Below are positions 51,669-59,255 of a stretch of 64,000 nucleotides of DNA, one piece after another. The position numbers were made by a program, and so were the translations under genes. Source of the stretch: DATMTS01 sp035564555 (GTDB taxonomy: Bacteria > Actinomycetota > Actinomycetes > Actinomycetales > Microbacteriaceae); the NCBI GenBank assembly GCA_035564555.1, contig DATMTS010000027.1:1-64000 (forward strand). The letters are read 5' to 3'. Within the stretch, counting starts at the first letter, position 1. Every line of letters begins with the position of its first letter. The notes beneath the pieces are model-generated. The model had not been told where the DNA came from. It was given only the letters and a program-made list of their open reading frames with translations, and ran no database searches.

Positions 51669-54619
51669 CGGCCGGTGGCGGCGGTGCGACGAGCGAGGTA
51701 GGCCGCCTCGGTGCGGCTGGAGGCCTCGAGCTTGCGCAGGATCGCCGAGACGTGCACGCTCGCGGTCTTCGCGCTGATGAACAGCCGCTCACCGATCTGC
51801 TTGTTGCTCAGCCCTTCCCCGATGAGCTCGAGCACCTGCGCCTCACGTTCGGTGAGTCGCTGCACGGTCCCGGGCCCGGACAGCGCCGGCCCACGGTCGG
51901 CCGAAGGCACATCGGTCAGATCGAAGCCGGCCCGCAGCGCCAACTCGTCGATCCACTCCAGAAGGAGTCCGGCTCCCAGGTGCCCGGCATCGCTGCGGGC
52001 ACGGCACGCGGCGTCATGAGCGCGCGTGCGATCGCCCGCCTCGAGACGAGACCGGGCGAGACGGAACAGCACGTAGGGCCGCAGATGCGCGGGAGCGCGC
52101 TCCGCCTCGGCCGCCTCGGCGGCGATGCGCCAGGCATCCGGATCGGTTCCGGTGCCTTCCGGACCGGAGAGTTCCGCCTCGAACACGGGCATCCACACCG
52201 GCGCCGTCGGCCAGCTCTCCGACTGCTCGAGCACGACCCGCAGCGCCGTCTCGACGGCGTCGGGATCGCGATGGCCGCCGAGCGGTCCGCCGCCGAGCGT
52301 CGGCGCGCCGCCTGCCCGGCCGGCCGATCGGCGCATCCGGGCCAGAACGGACGCGGCCACGGCGAGAAGCGGAAGGTCGTATCCGCTCATCACCCGATGC
52401 CGGGGCTCGAGCAACGTCTCGATCGCGACGGCGGCGTGTTCGAGGTCGCCGTTGGCAAGCGCGATCTCGGCCGCGACGCGTGCGAACCCGAGCCGGGACT
52501 GCATCTCGATCTCGCCCTGCGCGCCGATCTGGCCGTGCCACGCCTTGAGGGTCGACGCTGCTTCGAGAGGGTGCCCACGCCAGAGCTTCAGCCAGAGGGT
52601 CAGTCGCTGCAGATGCACGCGGAAACCGGGTGCCGGGTCGAGCGCGAGCGCCGGCCCCAGCAGCGCCTCCGCACGATCCCACTCCCCCAGGGCGATGAGC
52701 GGCTCGGCGGTGTTGGCCGCGAGCATCACGCCACTGGTGCGTTCCACCCCGAGTTCGCGCGCACGATCGCGGCCCGCTTCGCCGATCTGCATCGCCTCGT
52801 CGTAGCGCCCGATCAGGTGCATCACGTCGGACGCGTTCACCCGGTAGCGCAGCATCGCCCCGTCACGGTTCTCTGCGAGTCGGTGCGCCTCGTCGAGGTC
52901 GAGCAGTCCCCGCTCGATGTCGCCGCGCCCTACGAGGGCGACGCCGCGCAGATTGTGGGCGATCGACATGCGAGAAAGAGAGCCGGCAGAGGTCGCCTCC
53001 TTCAGGGCGACCGTCGCCGCTTCGACTGCCTCGTCGTACCGGGCCTCCAGCATGAGCCTGCCGGCCAGATCGTTGGTCAGTAGGGCCCGCACCTCGCTGT
53101 GGGGCTGGAGCGGCAGACCGGCGAGCGCCTGCTCGAGGATGGCCGTCGATCCCGGCCGGCTCAGCGCGGCAAGATACAACGCCTTGTCTCGCATCAGCCC
53201 TGCGACGACGTGTGCGTCGTCACCGGAGTACTCGTCCAGCGCCGCGCCCACCAGGGCGAGGGCTCGTTCGCCCTCCCCGGCATCGCGCAAAGCGACGGCC
53301 GTCTGCTGCAGCAGTTCGATGCGGCCGCATGCCGCCACCGCCTCCGCATCCGGCACCTGATCCCACAACTCGATCGCACGCTCACCCATCCGCGCGGCCG
53401 CGGCGTGGGCGTACGTCGCACGCGCCTGCCTCATCGCCTCCAGGGTGGCGGGGAATGCGCGCACGGGGTCATGCGCCGCCATGCGGTGATACGAGAGCGC
53501 TGCCGCCGCACCCGTGCCCGGGCGCGATTCGTACGCCTCGGCATAGCAGGCATGGAAGCGGACCCGCTCGCCCGGCAGCAGGTCGTCGTGCACCGCTTCG
53601 CGCACCAGCGCGTGCCGAAAGCAGTATTGCTCGCCGTCGACGAGCAGGATGCCGGCATCCATCGCCTCGCGCACCCCGGCATCCAACTCGGCGGGGGTGC
53701 CGTCGAACACCTGCGCGACCCTGTCGTGCGACACGCAGGACCCGCCGGCTGCGATCAGCCGCAGCAGCTGCTGGGTGGGGTCGGCGAGGCGCTCATATCT
53801 CGTGAGCAGCAGGCTGCGCAACGTATCGGGCAGACCCGCGTCGGGCACCGCGCCGTCGACCTCGATCAGCTCTTCGACGAAGAACGGGACTCCCTCGCTG
53901 CGCTCGTACAGGCGCTCGAGCGTGTCGCCGTCAGGGCGCTTCCCGCGGATCGCCTCGACCTGTGCGGCGACCAGCTCGCGGGGCAGCCGGGTGAGATCCC
54001 ACCTGGCCAGCCGCCGGGTGCGCTCGAGTTCGGGCAGCACCGTGCGCAGTGAATGCCCCCGTGGCACCTCTTCGCTGCGCAACGTCATGACGAACAGGAT
54101 GTCGGCCCCGCCCAGCGCGCGCACCAGAAAGCGGATCAGTTGCAGCGACGCGCTGTCTGCCCAGTGCAGGTCTTCGATCACGATGACCAGCCGGTGCTCA
54201 CGTGCGACCGACTCGAGCAGGACGGCGGCTGACTCGTACAGCCGCTCAGCGCCGGTGCGTGCCGGCATGCCCTGGATGCCGCTCAACTCCGGCAGGAGCA
54301 CGGTGAGCACTCCCCGGCCTGGCCCTGCCGCCTCGAGCACCGCGTCGGTGCCGAGACGCTCCAGGAGCGAACGCAGGATCGCGGTGAACGGCGCGAACGG
54401 CACCTCGTCGCCGAAGTCGAGACACCGGCCCACGAGCACGATCGCTTCATCTGCCACGGCAGAACCGAACTCGCTCACCAGGCGCGTCTTGCCGATGCCC
54501 GCCTCGCCGCCGATCACGACGGCGCGCGGCTCGATCACGCTGCGCCGAAACTCGTCATGCAGCGTCTCGATATCGGCCTGGCGACCGATCATCGTGGGGC
54601 TGACAAGCGGCGATCTCAC
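51665..54619 (-). CDS. Large ATP-binding LuxR-family regulator (LAL/MalT-like)
   Basis: 984 residues. N-terminal AAA-type ATPase: Walker A GGEAGIGKTRLVSEFG, Walker B VIVIEDLHWADSAS, and RSEEVPRGHSL-type sensor. The middle ~500 residues are helical repeats (TPR-like) with many A-E-A-R patterns. The C-terminal LuxR HTH is at the very end: LTEREAQVLELIGEGLSNKQIGERLFIS. Such proteins are stress or metabolite-gated activators. GTG 54619 is chosen because the conserved MIGRQADIETLHDEF region follows; the frame extends further upstream without support. No obvious target operon is adjacent. Confidence 0.9.
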   Translation of the reverse strand: MRSPLVSPTMIGRQADIETLHDEFRRSVIEPRAVVIGGEAGIGKTRLVSEFGSAVADEAIVLVGRCLDFGDEVPFAPFTAILRSLLERLGTDAVLEAAGPGRGVLTVLLPELSGIQGMPARTGAERLYESAAVLLESVAREHRLVIVIEDLHWADSASLQLIRFLVRALGGADILFVMTLRSEEVPRGHSLRTVLPELERTRRLARWDLTRLPRELVAAQVEAIRGKRPDGDTLERLYERSEGVPFFVEELIEVDGAVPDAGLPDTLRSLLLTRYERLADPTQQLLRLIAAGGSCVSHDRVAQVFDGTPAELDAGVREAMDAGILLVDGEQYCFRHALVREAVHDDLLPGERVRFHACYAEAYESRPGTGAAAALSYHRMAAHDPVRAFPATLEAMRQARATYAHAAAARMGERAIELWDQVPDAEAVAACGRIELLQQTAVALRDAGEGERALALVGAALDEYSGDDAHVVAGLMRDKALYLAALSRPGSTAILEQALAGLPLQPHSEVRALLTNDLAGRLMLEARYDEAVEAATVALKEATSAGSLSRMSIAHNLRGVALVGRGDIERGLLDLDEAHRLAENRDGAMLRYRVNASDVMHLIGRYDEAMQIGEAGRDRARELGVERTSGVMLAANTAEPLIALGEWDRAEALLGPALALDPAPGFRVHLQRLTLWLKLWRGHPLEAASTLKAWHGQIGAQGEIEMQSRLGFARVAAEIALANGDLEHAAVAIETLLEPRHRVMSGYDLPLLAVAASVLARMRRSAGRAGGAPTLGGGPLGGHRDPDAVETALRVVLEQSESWPTAPVWMPVFEAELSGPEGTGTDPDAWRIAAEAAEAERAPAHLRPYVLFRLARSRLEAGDRTRAHDAACRARSDAGHLGAGLLLEWIDELALRAGFDLTDVPSADRGPALSGPGTVQRLTEREAQVLELIGEGLSNKQIGERLFISAKTASVHVSAILRKLEASSRTEAAYLARRTAATGR

Positions 54620-54726
54620 CCCATCATCGTGGCACGGGCCACCGACATCCGCAGGCCCGCCAAGGCCCGCGACGCCGGCCGCCGATCCGGTGGCCGGCGC
54701 GGCCTGCACGCCTTCGCGAAGTCCGC

Positions 54727-54894
54727 TCACTGCGCGCGGAACAGCCGAAACCATGCCGGCGCGACCCGCGTCTTGCGGGCGCGGCGCGCATCGGTGTGCC
54801 AATGTCTGGAAATGGTCTGGGCCGGCCGCTCGGCACGCCGCACGGCGGCCTCATTGCTCCTGATCCGCTCTGCTGCGAATTCATCGATGTACAT
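54727..54894 (-). CDS. Small basic protein, 55 aa
   Basis: From ATG 54894 (GGGGAGAA upstream) the peptide reads as an amphipathic helix: YIDEFAAERIRSNEAAVRRA, then a His/Arg-rich segment with TISRHWHTDARRARK, and ends in FRLFRAQ. No Cys, no membrane segment. Actinobacterial genomes carry many similar short basic proteins with the MY(x)3-6(A)(E) start. Function unknown; the strong ribosome-binding site is the main support. Confidence 0.6.
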   Translation of the reverse strand: MYIDEFAAERIRSNEAAVRRAERPAQTISRHWHTDARRARKTRVAPAWFRLFRAQ

Positions 54895-54976
54895 CTGCTT
54901 CTCCCCGGTTTCGTCCTGATGCATCCAGGCTCGTCTCTAAGGCAGGCACCCCGGATCGGGCAGATGCCTTATCTTT

Positions 54977-54992
54977 CCGCGGGGTACCGCGG
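54977..54992. terminator. CCGCGG inverted repeat
   Basis: CCGCGG-GGTA-CCGCGG, a 6-bp stem with four-base loop in the 211-bp gap between the small divergent genes. It may be a weak hairpin; the location between divergent starts argues against a terminator, and it could equally be an operator. Confidence 0.3.
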
Positions 54993-55105
54993 CAGGGGCG
55001 CAACGCGTCTAAGCATCGTGCCGAGACCCGGCATGGACGTGCGTAACGCGGGTACCGTTGAGGCAGGGAACATCCGTGCAGACAAGTGCAGACAGGAGGA
55101 TGGCC

Positions 55106-55330
55106 ATGGCGAACATATCCGCGCTGCCGGCGATCGAGACCTGGTGGCCCCGATTGCAGATCCCGGCACGGCAGTGGGTCATCGCTCACCTGGAGGAGCC
55201 GCTCGCGCCCAACGTCGTCGCGGAGATCGTGACGATCTGCGAACTCGACGCGGCGACGATGGACGACGAGATCGTGCTCGGTCTGGGCGAGCGTCAATAC
55301 ATCATCACCCAGACCGAGCTGGTCGACTGA
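55106..55330 (+). CDS. Hypothetical small protein, 74 aa
   Basis: A 74-residue acidic protein starting at ATG 55106, with AGGAGG six bases upstream (ATG 55100 is a weaker alternative). LPAIETWWPRLQIPARQWVIAHLEEPL has an uncommon Trp-rich helix; the rest (VVAEIVTICELDAATMDDEIVLGLGERQYIITQTELVD, in parts) looks like a small alpha/beta domain. A TACCGT promoter-like hexamer lies about 50 bp upstream. It is 19 bp upstream of acyP and probably cotranscribed. No family recognised. Confidence 0.75.
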   Translation: MANISALPAIETWWPRLQIPARQWVIAHLEEPLAPNVVAEIVTICELDAATMDDEIVLGLGERQYIITQTELVD

Positions 55331-55349
55331 TCCGATCGTTGGAGCGCGA

Positions 55350-55625
55350 ATGATCCGCCGCCACGTGACCGTGCACGGGATCGTGCACGGCGTGGGGTTC
55401 CGTTATTCGTGCGCCCGTGCCGCCCGGCAACTCGGCGTGGCGGGCTGGGTTCGGAACCGGCCGGACGGAACGGTCGAGGCGGTGTTCGAGGGCGAGGAGG
55501 ATGCCGTCGAACGCCTGAGCGACTGGATGCGCGCCGGACCGCCGGGAGCCGAGGTGACGGCACTCGACGTGGTTGCCGAACGGCCCCGCGGCGAGCGCGA
55601 CTTCGAGATCCGCGCGGCCGGTTGA
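55350..55625 (+). CDS. acyP: Acylphosphatase
   Basis: 91-residue ferredoxin-fold enzyme that hydrolyses acyl phosphates. The active site Arg18 (VHGVGFRYS) and Asn36 (GWVRNRPDGTV) are both present, and EAVFEGEEDAVERLSDWMRAGPPGAEV follows the family pattern. ATG 55350 has GGAG eight bases upstream. Follows the 74-aa gene closely; the convergent aminopeptidase ends 9 bp away. Confidence 0.95.
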   Translation: MIRRHVTVHGIVHGVGFRYSCARAARQLGVAGWVRNRPDGTVEAVFEGEEDAVERLSDWMRAGPPGAEVTALDVVAERPRGERDFEIRAAG

Positions 55626-55633
55626 GGAGCCGG

Positions 55634-57001
55634 TCAGCCGGCGTCGCCGAAGAAGGCGCCGATCGCTGCGGACAACGCCAACGGGTCGTCGACGTGGCAC
55701 AACTCGCGGGCCGAGTGCATCGACAGCAGCGGGATGCCGACATCCACCGTGCGAATGCCGAGCCTGGTCGCCGTGAGCGGCCCGATGGTGGAACCGCACG
55801 GGATCGAGTTGTTCGAGACGAACTCCTGGTAGCCCACCCCGGCCGAGCGGCACACACGTGCCCACAGGGCGGCGCCCGTCGCGTCGGTCGCGTACCGCTG
55901 GTTTGCGTTGATCTTCAGCAGCGGCCCTCCGCCGGCGATCGGGCGGTTGGCCCCGTCGTGCCGCTCGGCGTAATTGGGATGCACGGAATGACCCGCGTCG
56001 GCCGACAGACACCATGACGCGGCGTAGGCGCGCAACCGCTGGTCGGGTGCAGCCCCGAGGGAGGCGCCGATACGGGTCAGGATGTCATCCAGCAGGGGTC
56101 CGCTCGCCCCCGAACGGCTCTGCGATCCGAGTTCCTCATGATCGAACGCGGCAAGCACGCTGATCGGCGCGGCATCCGCGCCCGCTTCGCCGGATGCCGA
56201 CAGCAGCGCGAGCAGGCCGGCGTGCACCGATGAAAGGTTGTCCAGGCGGCCGGAGGCGAACAACTCGGCGTCTGCTCCGAAGCGACGCGGGGCCTGCGTG
56301 TCGGCCGTGAGCAGGTCGTAGCCGGCGACATCCGACGCGTTGACCTGGGCGATTCCCGCCAGGTGGCCGATCAGGTCGGCCTGGGCGAGATCGCCGACCC
56401 CGAACACCGGATTGAGATGGTTCTGCCGATCGAGTTTCAAGCCGTCGTTGACCTCCCGATCGAGGTGGACGGCCAGTTGCGGAATGCGCAGGAACGGCCC
56501 GGTTCGCACCAGGTGCTCCTCGCCGTCCCGCGTGACGAGCCGGCCGGCGAGTTCGAGCTCCCTGTCCAACCAGGAATTGAGCAACGGGCCGCCGTAGACC
56601 TCGACACCGGCCTGCAGCCATCCGTTCGAACCGATCGTCGGCTTCGGCTTCAGCTTGAATGCCGGCGAGTCGGTGTGGGCTCCGAGGATACGGAACGGCG
56701 TCGTCGCCGTCGCGGACTCCGGCTGCACCCAGGCGACGATCGCGCCGTCGCGGACGACGTAGCGACGGCCGGCGCCTTGCGGCCATTCGTCGGCCTCGGC
56801 GAGCCGGATGAAGCCCGCGTCGTCCAGCCGGAGCGCCGCCTCGGCCGCGGCGTGATACGACGACGGGGACGCCGTGACGAATCGCGCAAGATCGGCGATG
56901 TAGGCGTCGCGGTCGGAGCCGGGCCGTTTGTCGCCGGCGCCGGTGCGAGCCCGACGCGATCGCTTGAGTTGGGCGGAGGGTGCCGGGGTCGATTCGCTCA
57001 C
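55634..57001 (-). CDS. M18-family aspartyl aminopeptidase
   Basis: Dinuclear-zinc aminopeptidase of about 455 residues. AHTDSPAFKLKP carries the first metal His and Asp, LDNLSSVHAGLLALL the bridging-Asp region, and FDHEELGSQSRSGASG the catalytic Glu-Glu; DAGHSVHPNYAERHD and the final SMHSARELC supply further ligands. A ~30-residue basic N-terminus precedes the domain. GTG 57001 is chosen as the only start before the domain with a reasonable position; the frame continues upstream over the glutathione peroxidase promoter. Cytosolic peptide turnover. Confidence 0.92.
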   Translation of the reverse strand: MSESTPAPSAQLKRSRRARTGAGDKRPGSDRDAYIADLARFVTASPSSYHAAAEAALRLDDAGFIRLAEADEWPQGAGRRYVVRDGAIVAWVQPESATATTPFRILGAHTDSPAFKLKPKPTIGSNGWLQAGVEVYGGPLLNSWLDRELELAGRLVTRDGEEHLVRTGPFLRIPQLAVHLDREVNDGLKLDRQNHLNPVFGVGDLAQADLIGHLAGIAQVNASDVAGYDLLTADTQAPRRFGADAELFASGRLDNLSSVHAGLLALLSASGEAGADAAPISVLAAFDHEELGSQSRSGASGPLLDDILTRIGASLGAAPDQRLRAYAASWCLSADAGHSVHPNYAERHDGANRPIAGGGPLLKINANQRYATDATGAALWARVCRSAGVGYQEFVSNNSIPCGSTIGPLTATRLGIRTVDVGIPLLSMHSARELCHVDDPLALSAAIGAFFGDAG

Positions 57002-57069
57002 CGTCCCATCCAAGCATGCGGCTGCTGTGAGTATCCGCGACGAGCCAGCGGTGAGGATGGTCGCCCGCG

Positions 57070-57075
57070 TACGCT
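57070..57075 (+). promoter_or_regulatory. TACGCT -10 of the glutathione peroxidase gene (leaderless)
   Basis: TACGCT six bases before ATG 57082. Confidence 0.6.
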
Positions 57076-57081
57076 CGCGGT

Positions 57082-57612
57082 ATGACGACAGAATCCTCCT
57101 CGGCGAGCTCCGCCGACGTCCCACCGCGACTGGCCGACATCCCTCTCACGACCATCGACGGCCGCACCACGACGCTCGACGAATACGCAGGCAAAGCGTT
57201 GCTGATCGTGAACGTCGCGTCCCGCTGCGGCCTCGCGCCCCAGTACGAGAAGCTCGAGAAGCTGCAGAAGACGTACGGGGAACGCGGCTTCACCGTGCTC
57301 GGCTTCCCGAGCAATCAGTTCCTGCAGGAGCTGGGCAGCGAGGATGCCATCGCGGAGTACTGCTCGACGACGTGGGGGGTCACCTTCCCGATGTTCGAGC
57401 GGATCAAGGTGAACGGGCGGTCGCAGCACCCGCTCTACGCAGAACTGAAGAAGACCAAGGACTCCGAGGGCAAGGCGGGCCGCGTCGCGTGGAACTTCGA
57501 GAAGTTCCTCGTGACACCCGACGGCCGTGTGACCCGCTTCCGTCCGCGTGTCGAGCCGGACGATCCCGCAATAGTCGAGTCGATCGAGAGCGCACTGCCG
57601 GTGGCCGGTTGA
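57082..57612 (+). CDS. Glutathione/thioredoxin peroxidase
   Basis: 176-residue thiol peroxidase. The peroxidatic Cys49 is in NVASRCGLAPQYEKL; Gln79 (FPSNQFLQELGS) and the Trp-Asn pair (AWNFEKFLV) complete the catalytic tetrad. The usual FPCNQF Cys is Ser77, but Cys94 (AEYCSTTWGVTFPMF) stands where the resolving Cys of thioredoxin-dependent GPx enzymes lies. Thioredoxin or mycothiol-linked reduction is therefore likely, given that actinobacteria lack glutathione. A -10 TACGCT sits six bases upstream of ATG 57082. Confidence 0.92.
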   Translation: MTTESSSASSADVPPRLADIPLTTIDGRTTTLDEYAGKALLIVNVASRCGLAPQYEKLEKLQKTYGERGFTVLGFPSNQFLQELGSEDAIAEYCSTTWGVTFPMFERIKVNGRSQHPLYAELKKTKDSEGKAGRVAWNFEKFLVTPDGRVTRFRPRVEPDDPAIVESIESALPVAG

Positions 57613-57632
57613 AGGCTTTCACCGCGGATGCT

Positions 57633-57638
57633 TACGCT
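57633..57638 (+). promoter_or_regulatory. TACGCT -10 of the GNAT-like gene (leaderless)
   Basis: TACGCT six bases before ATG 57645, just past the peroxidase stop codon. Confidence 0.6.
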
Positions 57639-57644
57639 GAAGAC

Positions 57645-57929
57645 ATGTCGCACGAATTCGACCATGAACCGGATGCCCGCCGCTATGTGATGCGTGTGGA
57701 CGGGCAACTCGCGTGCGTCGTCGACTACTCGGTGAACGGCGCGGAGATCGCGCTGACCCGCACGTATACACAGCCTCCGCTGCGCGGCCACGGCTACGCT
57801 GCGGAACTCGTGCGTTTCGCGATCGACGACATCGAGACGACGACCTCGTACCGGGTCGTGCCCACGTGCTGGTACGTAGGCGAGTGGTTCGAGAAGCACC
57901 CGGAGCGCACGGGGCTGCTCAGCCGATAG
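57645..57929 (+). CDS. GNAT-like acetyltransferase of the YjdJ/Gcn5-small type
   Basis: 94 residues, the short form of the acetyltransferase fold (COG2388-like). RRYVMRVDGQLACVVDYSV and ITLTRTYTQP-like (IALTRTYTQP) lead into PPLRGHGYAAELVRFAIDD, which is the acetyl-CoA loop (R-G-x-G-x-A), and the end VPTCWYVGEWFEKHPE has the conserved C-x-(Y/F)-V-x-x-(W/Y)-x-x-x-H-P. ATG 57645 is fixed by the TACGCT hexamer and homology. Confidence 0.9.
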   Translation: MSHEFDHEPDARRYVMRVDGQLACVVDYSVNGAEIALTRTYTQPPLRGHGYAAELVRFAIDDIETTTSYRVVPTCWYVGEWFEKHPERTGLLSR

Positions 57930-57938
57930 GGTGACGCC

Positions 57939-58049
57939 TCACCCCATCCCGCTCGCCTCCGCCACAGCATCCGGCGCACCGGCCGGCGCCACGCCCTCAG
58001 GGACGCCGAGCAGGAACACGATGCGATCGACCGGATCCTTTCCGGCGGC
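57939..58049 (-). pseudogene. In-frame coding-like stretch after the DarT-like stop codon
   Basis: Thirty-six codons continue in frame after the TAG at 58050-58052, ending at TGA 57939. They have mostly G/C third positions, and the translation (GKDPVDRIVFLLGVPEG onward) has the look of a beta-strand of a folded protein, faintly like PTS EIIA domains. This could be a gene remnant or an extension removed by a stop mutation. Evidence is weak. Confidence 0.3.
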
Positions 58050-58877
58050 CTACTCGGTCGTCTGGAACCAGGGCGGGTAGACCGACACCCGCGGCTGCGC
58101 ACCGGCGAGGTCGAGGAGGTCTTTGACCGCAGCGCGCTGCGCGAGATTCGCCACGCCGACCAGTGTGATGACGGAGAACGGCACGCGGTCTGGAACGAGC
58201 AGTTCGGCCCTCAGCAGGTCGCCTTCCTCTTCGGCCAGAAGCATCGTGCGCAGTGTGCGCGAGCGGGGGTCGGCGTCGAATCGGGTGAGTGGGCCGGCAG
58301 CATCGCCGTCGGCGACCACGACGACGCCGTCGATGCCCAGATGCTCCTGGATGCCGCCGATCGTCGTGACGAGAACGACGAAGTCGTACGCCGAGCCGCG
58401 ATACGCGGCCTGCGAAAGTCGAGGATCAGCGGTGCCCGATCGGATCGCATCCCAGAGGTAGGCATCCGGGGAGAGATAGAACGGAACGTGCTCGGCAACC
58501 GTCGCGCCGCTGACCGTGACATCGATGCCCCGGCGAACCACGCGGGCATCGTGCGAGGCGATGTCGACGGCGGGCCGGTCGGCGAGGATCGCGTCGGCGA
58601 TCAGCGCCGAATCGTCCAGGATCGCCGCGAGGTTGTCGATGTGGGTGATGTGATAGATGCGCTGCTCGGAGATGTTGATCGGCTTCGGGTCTGCGGAGCG
58701 CGCCGAGCCGCGGGCACTTCGAGTGGTGCCGTGCCGCACCCCGCTGGATGCTCTCGGCGCGGTCGGAGCACCGCGCGGCGGCGCGCGACGCACGGGCTTG
58801 TCGACCACGGGTTCGGCCGCTGGGAAGCACGTTGCGCACATGCCCGCCTCGAAGCCGTGGATGCACTCTGCGCTCAC
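58050..58877 (-). CDS. DarT-like (DUF4433) ADP-ribosyltransferase-fold protein with N-terminal Cys/His motif
   Basis: 275 residues. Residues 1-20 hold Cys5, His7, Cys14, Cys17 (C-x-H-x6-C-x2-C), a small zinc-binding-like motif. A ~50-residue basic, Ala/Arg/Pro-rich linker follows. The DUF4433 domain starts at RIYHITHIDNLAAIL (residue 73) and contains VPFYLSPDAYLWDAI and LLRAELLVPDRVPF, whose Glu225 matches the catalytic Glu of DarT enzymes (ADP-ribosylation of thymidine in ssDNA). No DarG-type macrodomain antitoxin gene is adjacent. GTG 58877 has AAGGGC upstream. It may be a stand-alone, regulated or non-toxic relative. Confidence 0.78.
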   Translation of the reverse strand: MSAECIHGFEAGMCATCFPAAEPVVDKPVRRAPPRGAPTAPRASSGVRHGTTRSARGSARSADPKPINISEQRIYHITHIDNLAAILDDSALIADAILADRPAVDIASHDARVVRRGIDVTVSGATVAEHVPFYLSPDAYLWDAIRSGTADPRLSQAAYRGSAYDFVVLVTTIGGIQEHLGIDGVVVVADGDAAGPLTRFDADPRSRTLRTMLLAEEEGDLLRAELLVPDRVPFSVITLVGVANLAQRAAVKDLLDLAGAQPRVSVYPPWFQTTE

Positions 58878-59003
58878 TGACGCCCTTCCGTTCGCTTCGC
58901 ACCCGGGTCGGCGAAAGCGTTGTAGTCAACGTTACGTGCCTTTCGGCCGGTCTGCTGACGGGAAGTGCGGTCTCGTTCAGCACGGGCAGGTAGGCTTGCG
59001 GCC

Positions 59004-59255
59004 GTGAAACCCCTGCTCCCGATCGGCATTCTGATGATCGTCGTCGGCATCGCCGTCGCGTTCGGCCAGCAGATCATCGTCGCGATCGCGACCGGTCTGC
59101 CTTCCAGTGGAACCGTGTGGATCCAGACGCTCGGATTCATTGTTGCCGGCACCGGGGCCGTCTGCATCGGCACGTGGCTGGGCCGGCGACGCAGGGCGGG
59201 GCAGCAGCCGAGCGCGCGGAGCGCCACGGAGCGCCGCCGCGACGCTCAGCTCTGA
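59004..59255 (+). CDS. Small two-helix membrane protein, 83 aa
   Basis: GTG 59004 follows TAGGCT by seven bases. Residues 5-30 (PIGILMIVVGIAVAFGQQIIVAI) and 40-60 (LGFIVAGTGAVCIGTWLG) are hydrophobic helices; the C-terminal 25 residues are Arg/Ser-rich and cytosolic by the positive-inside rule. No family recognised. It is divergent from the DarT-like gene (126 bp apart) and its 3' end overlaps the nuclease-helicase gene by 10 bp. Confidence 0.7.
   Translation: MKPLLPIGILMIVVGIAVAFGQQIIVAIATGLPSSGTVWIQTLGFIVAGTGAVCIGTWLGRRRRAGQQPSARSATERRRDAQL

Noticed and set aside
54977..54992. CCGCGG inverted repeat as a transcription terminator
   Set aside because: It lies between divergent starts and has no T-run; kept only as a low-confidence structure.
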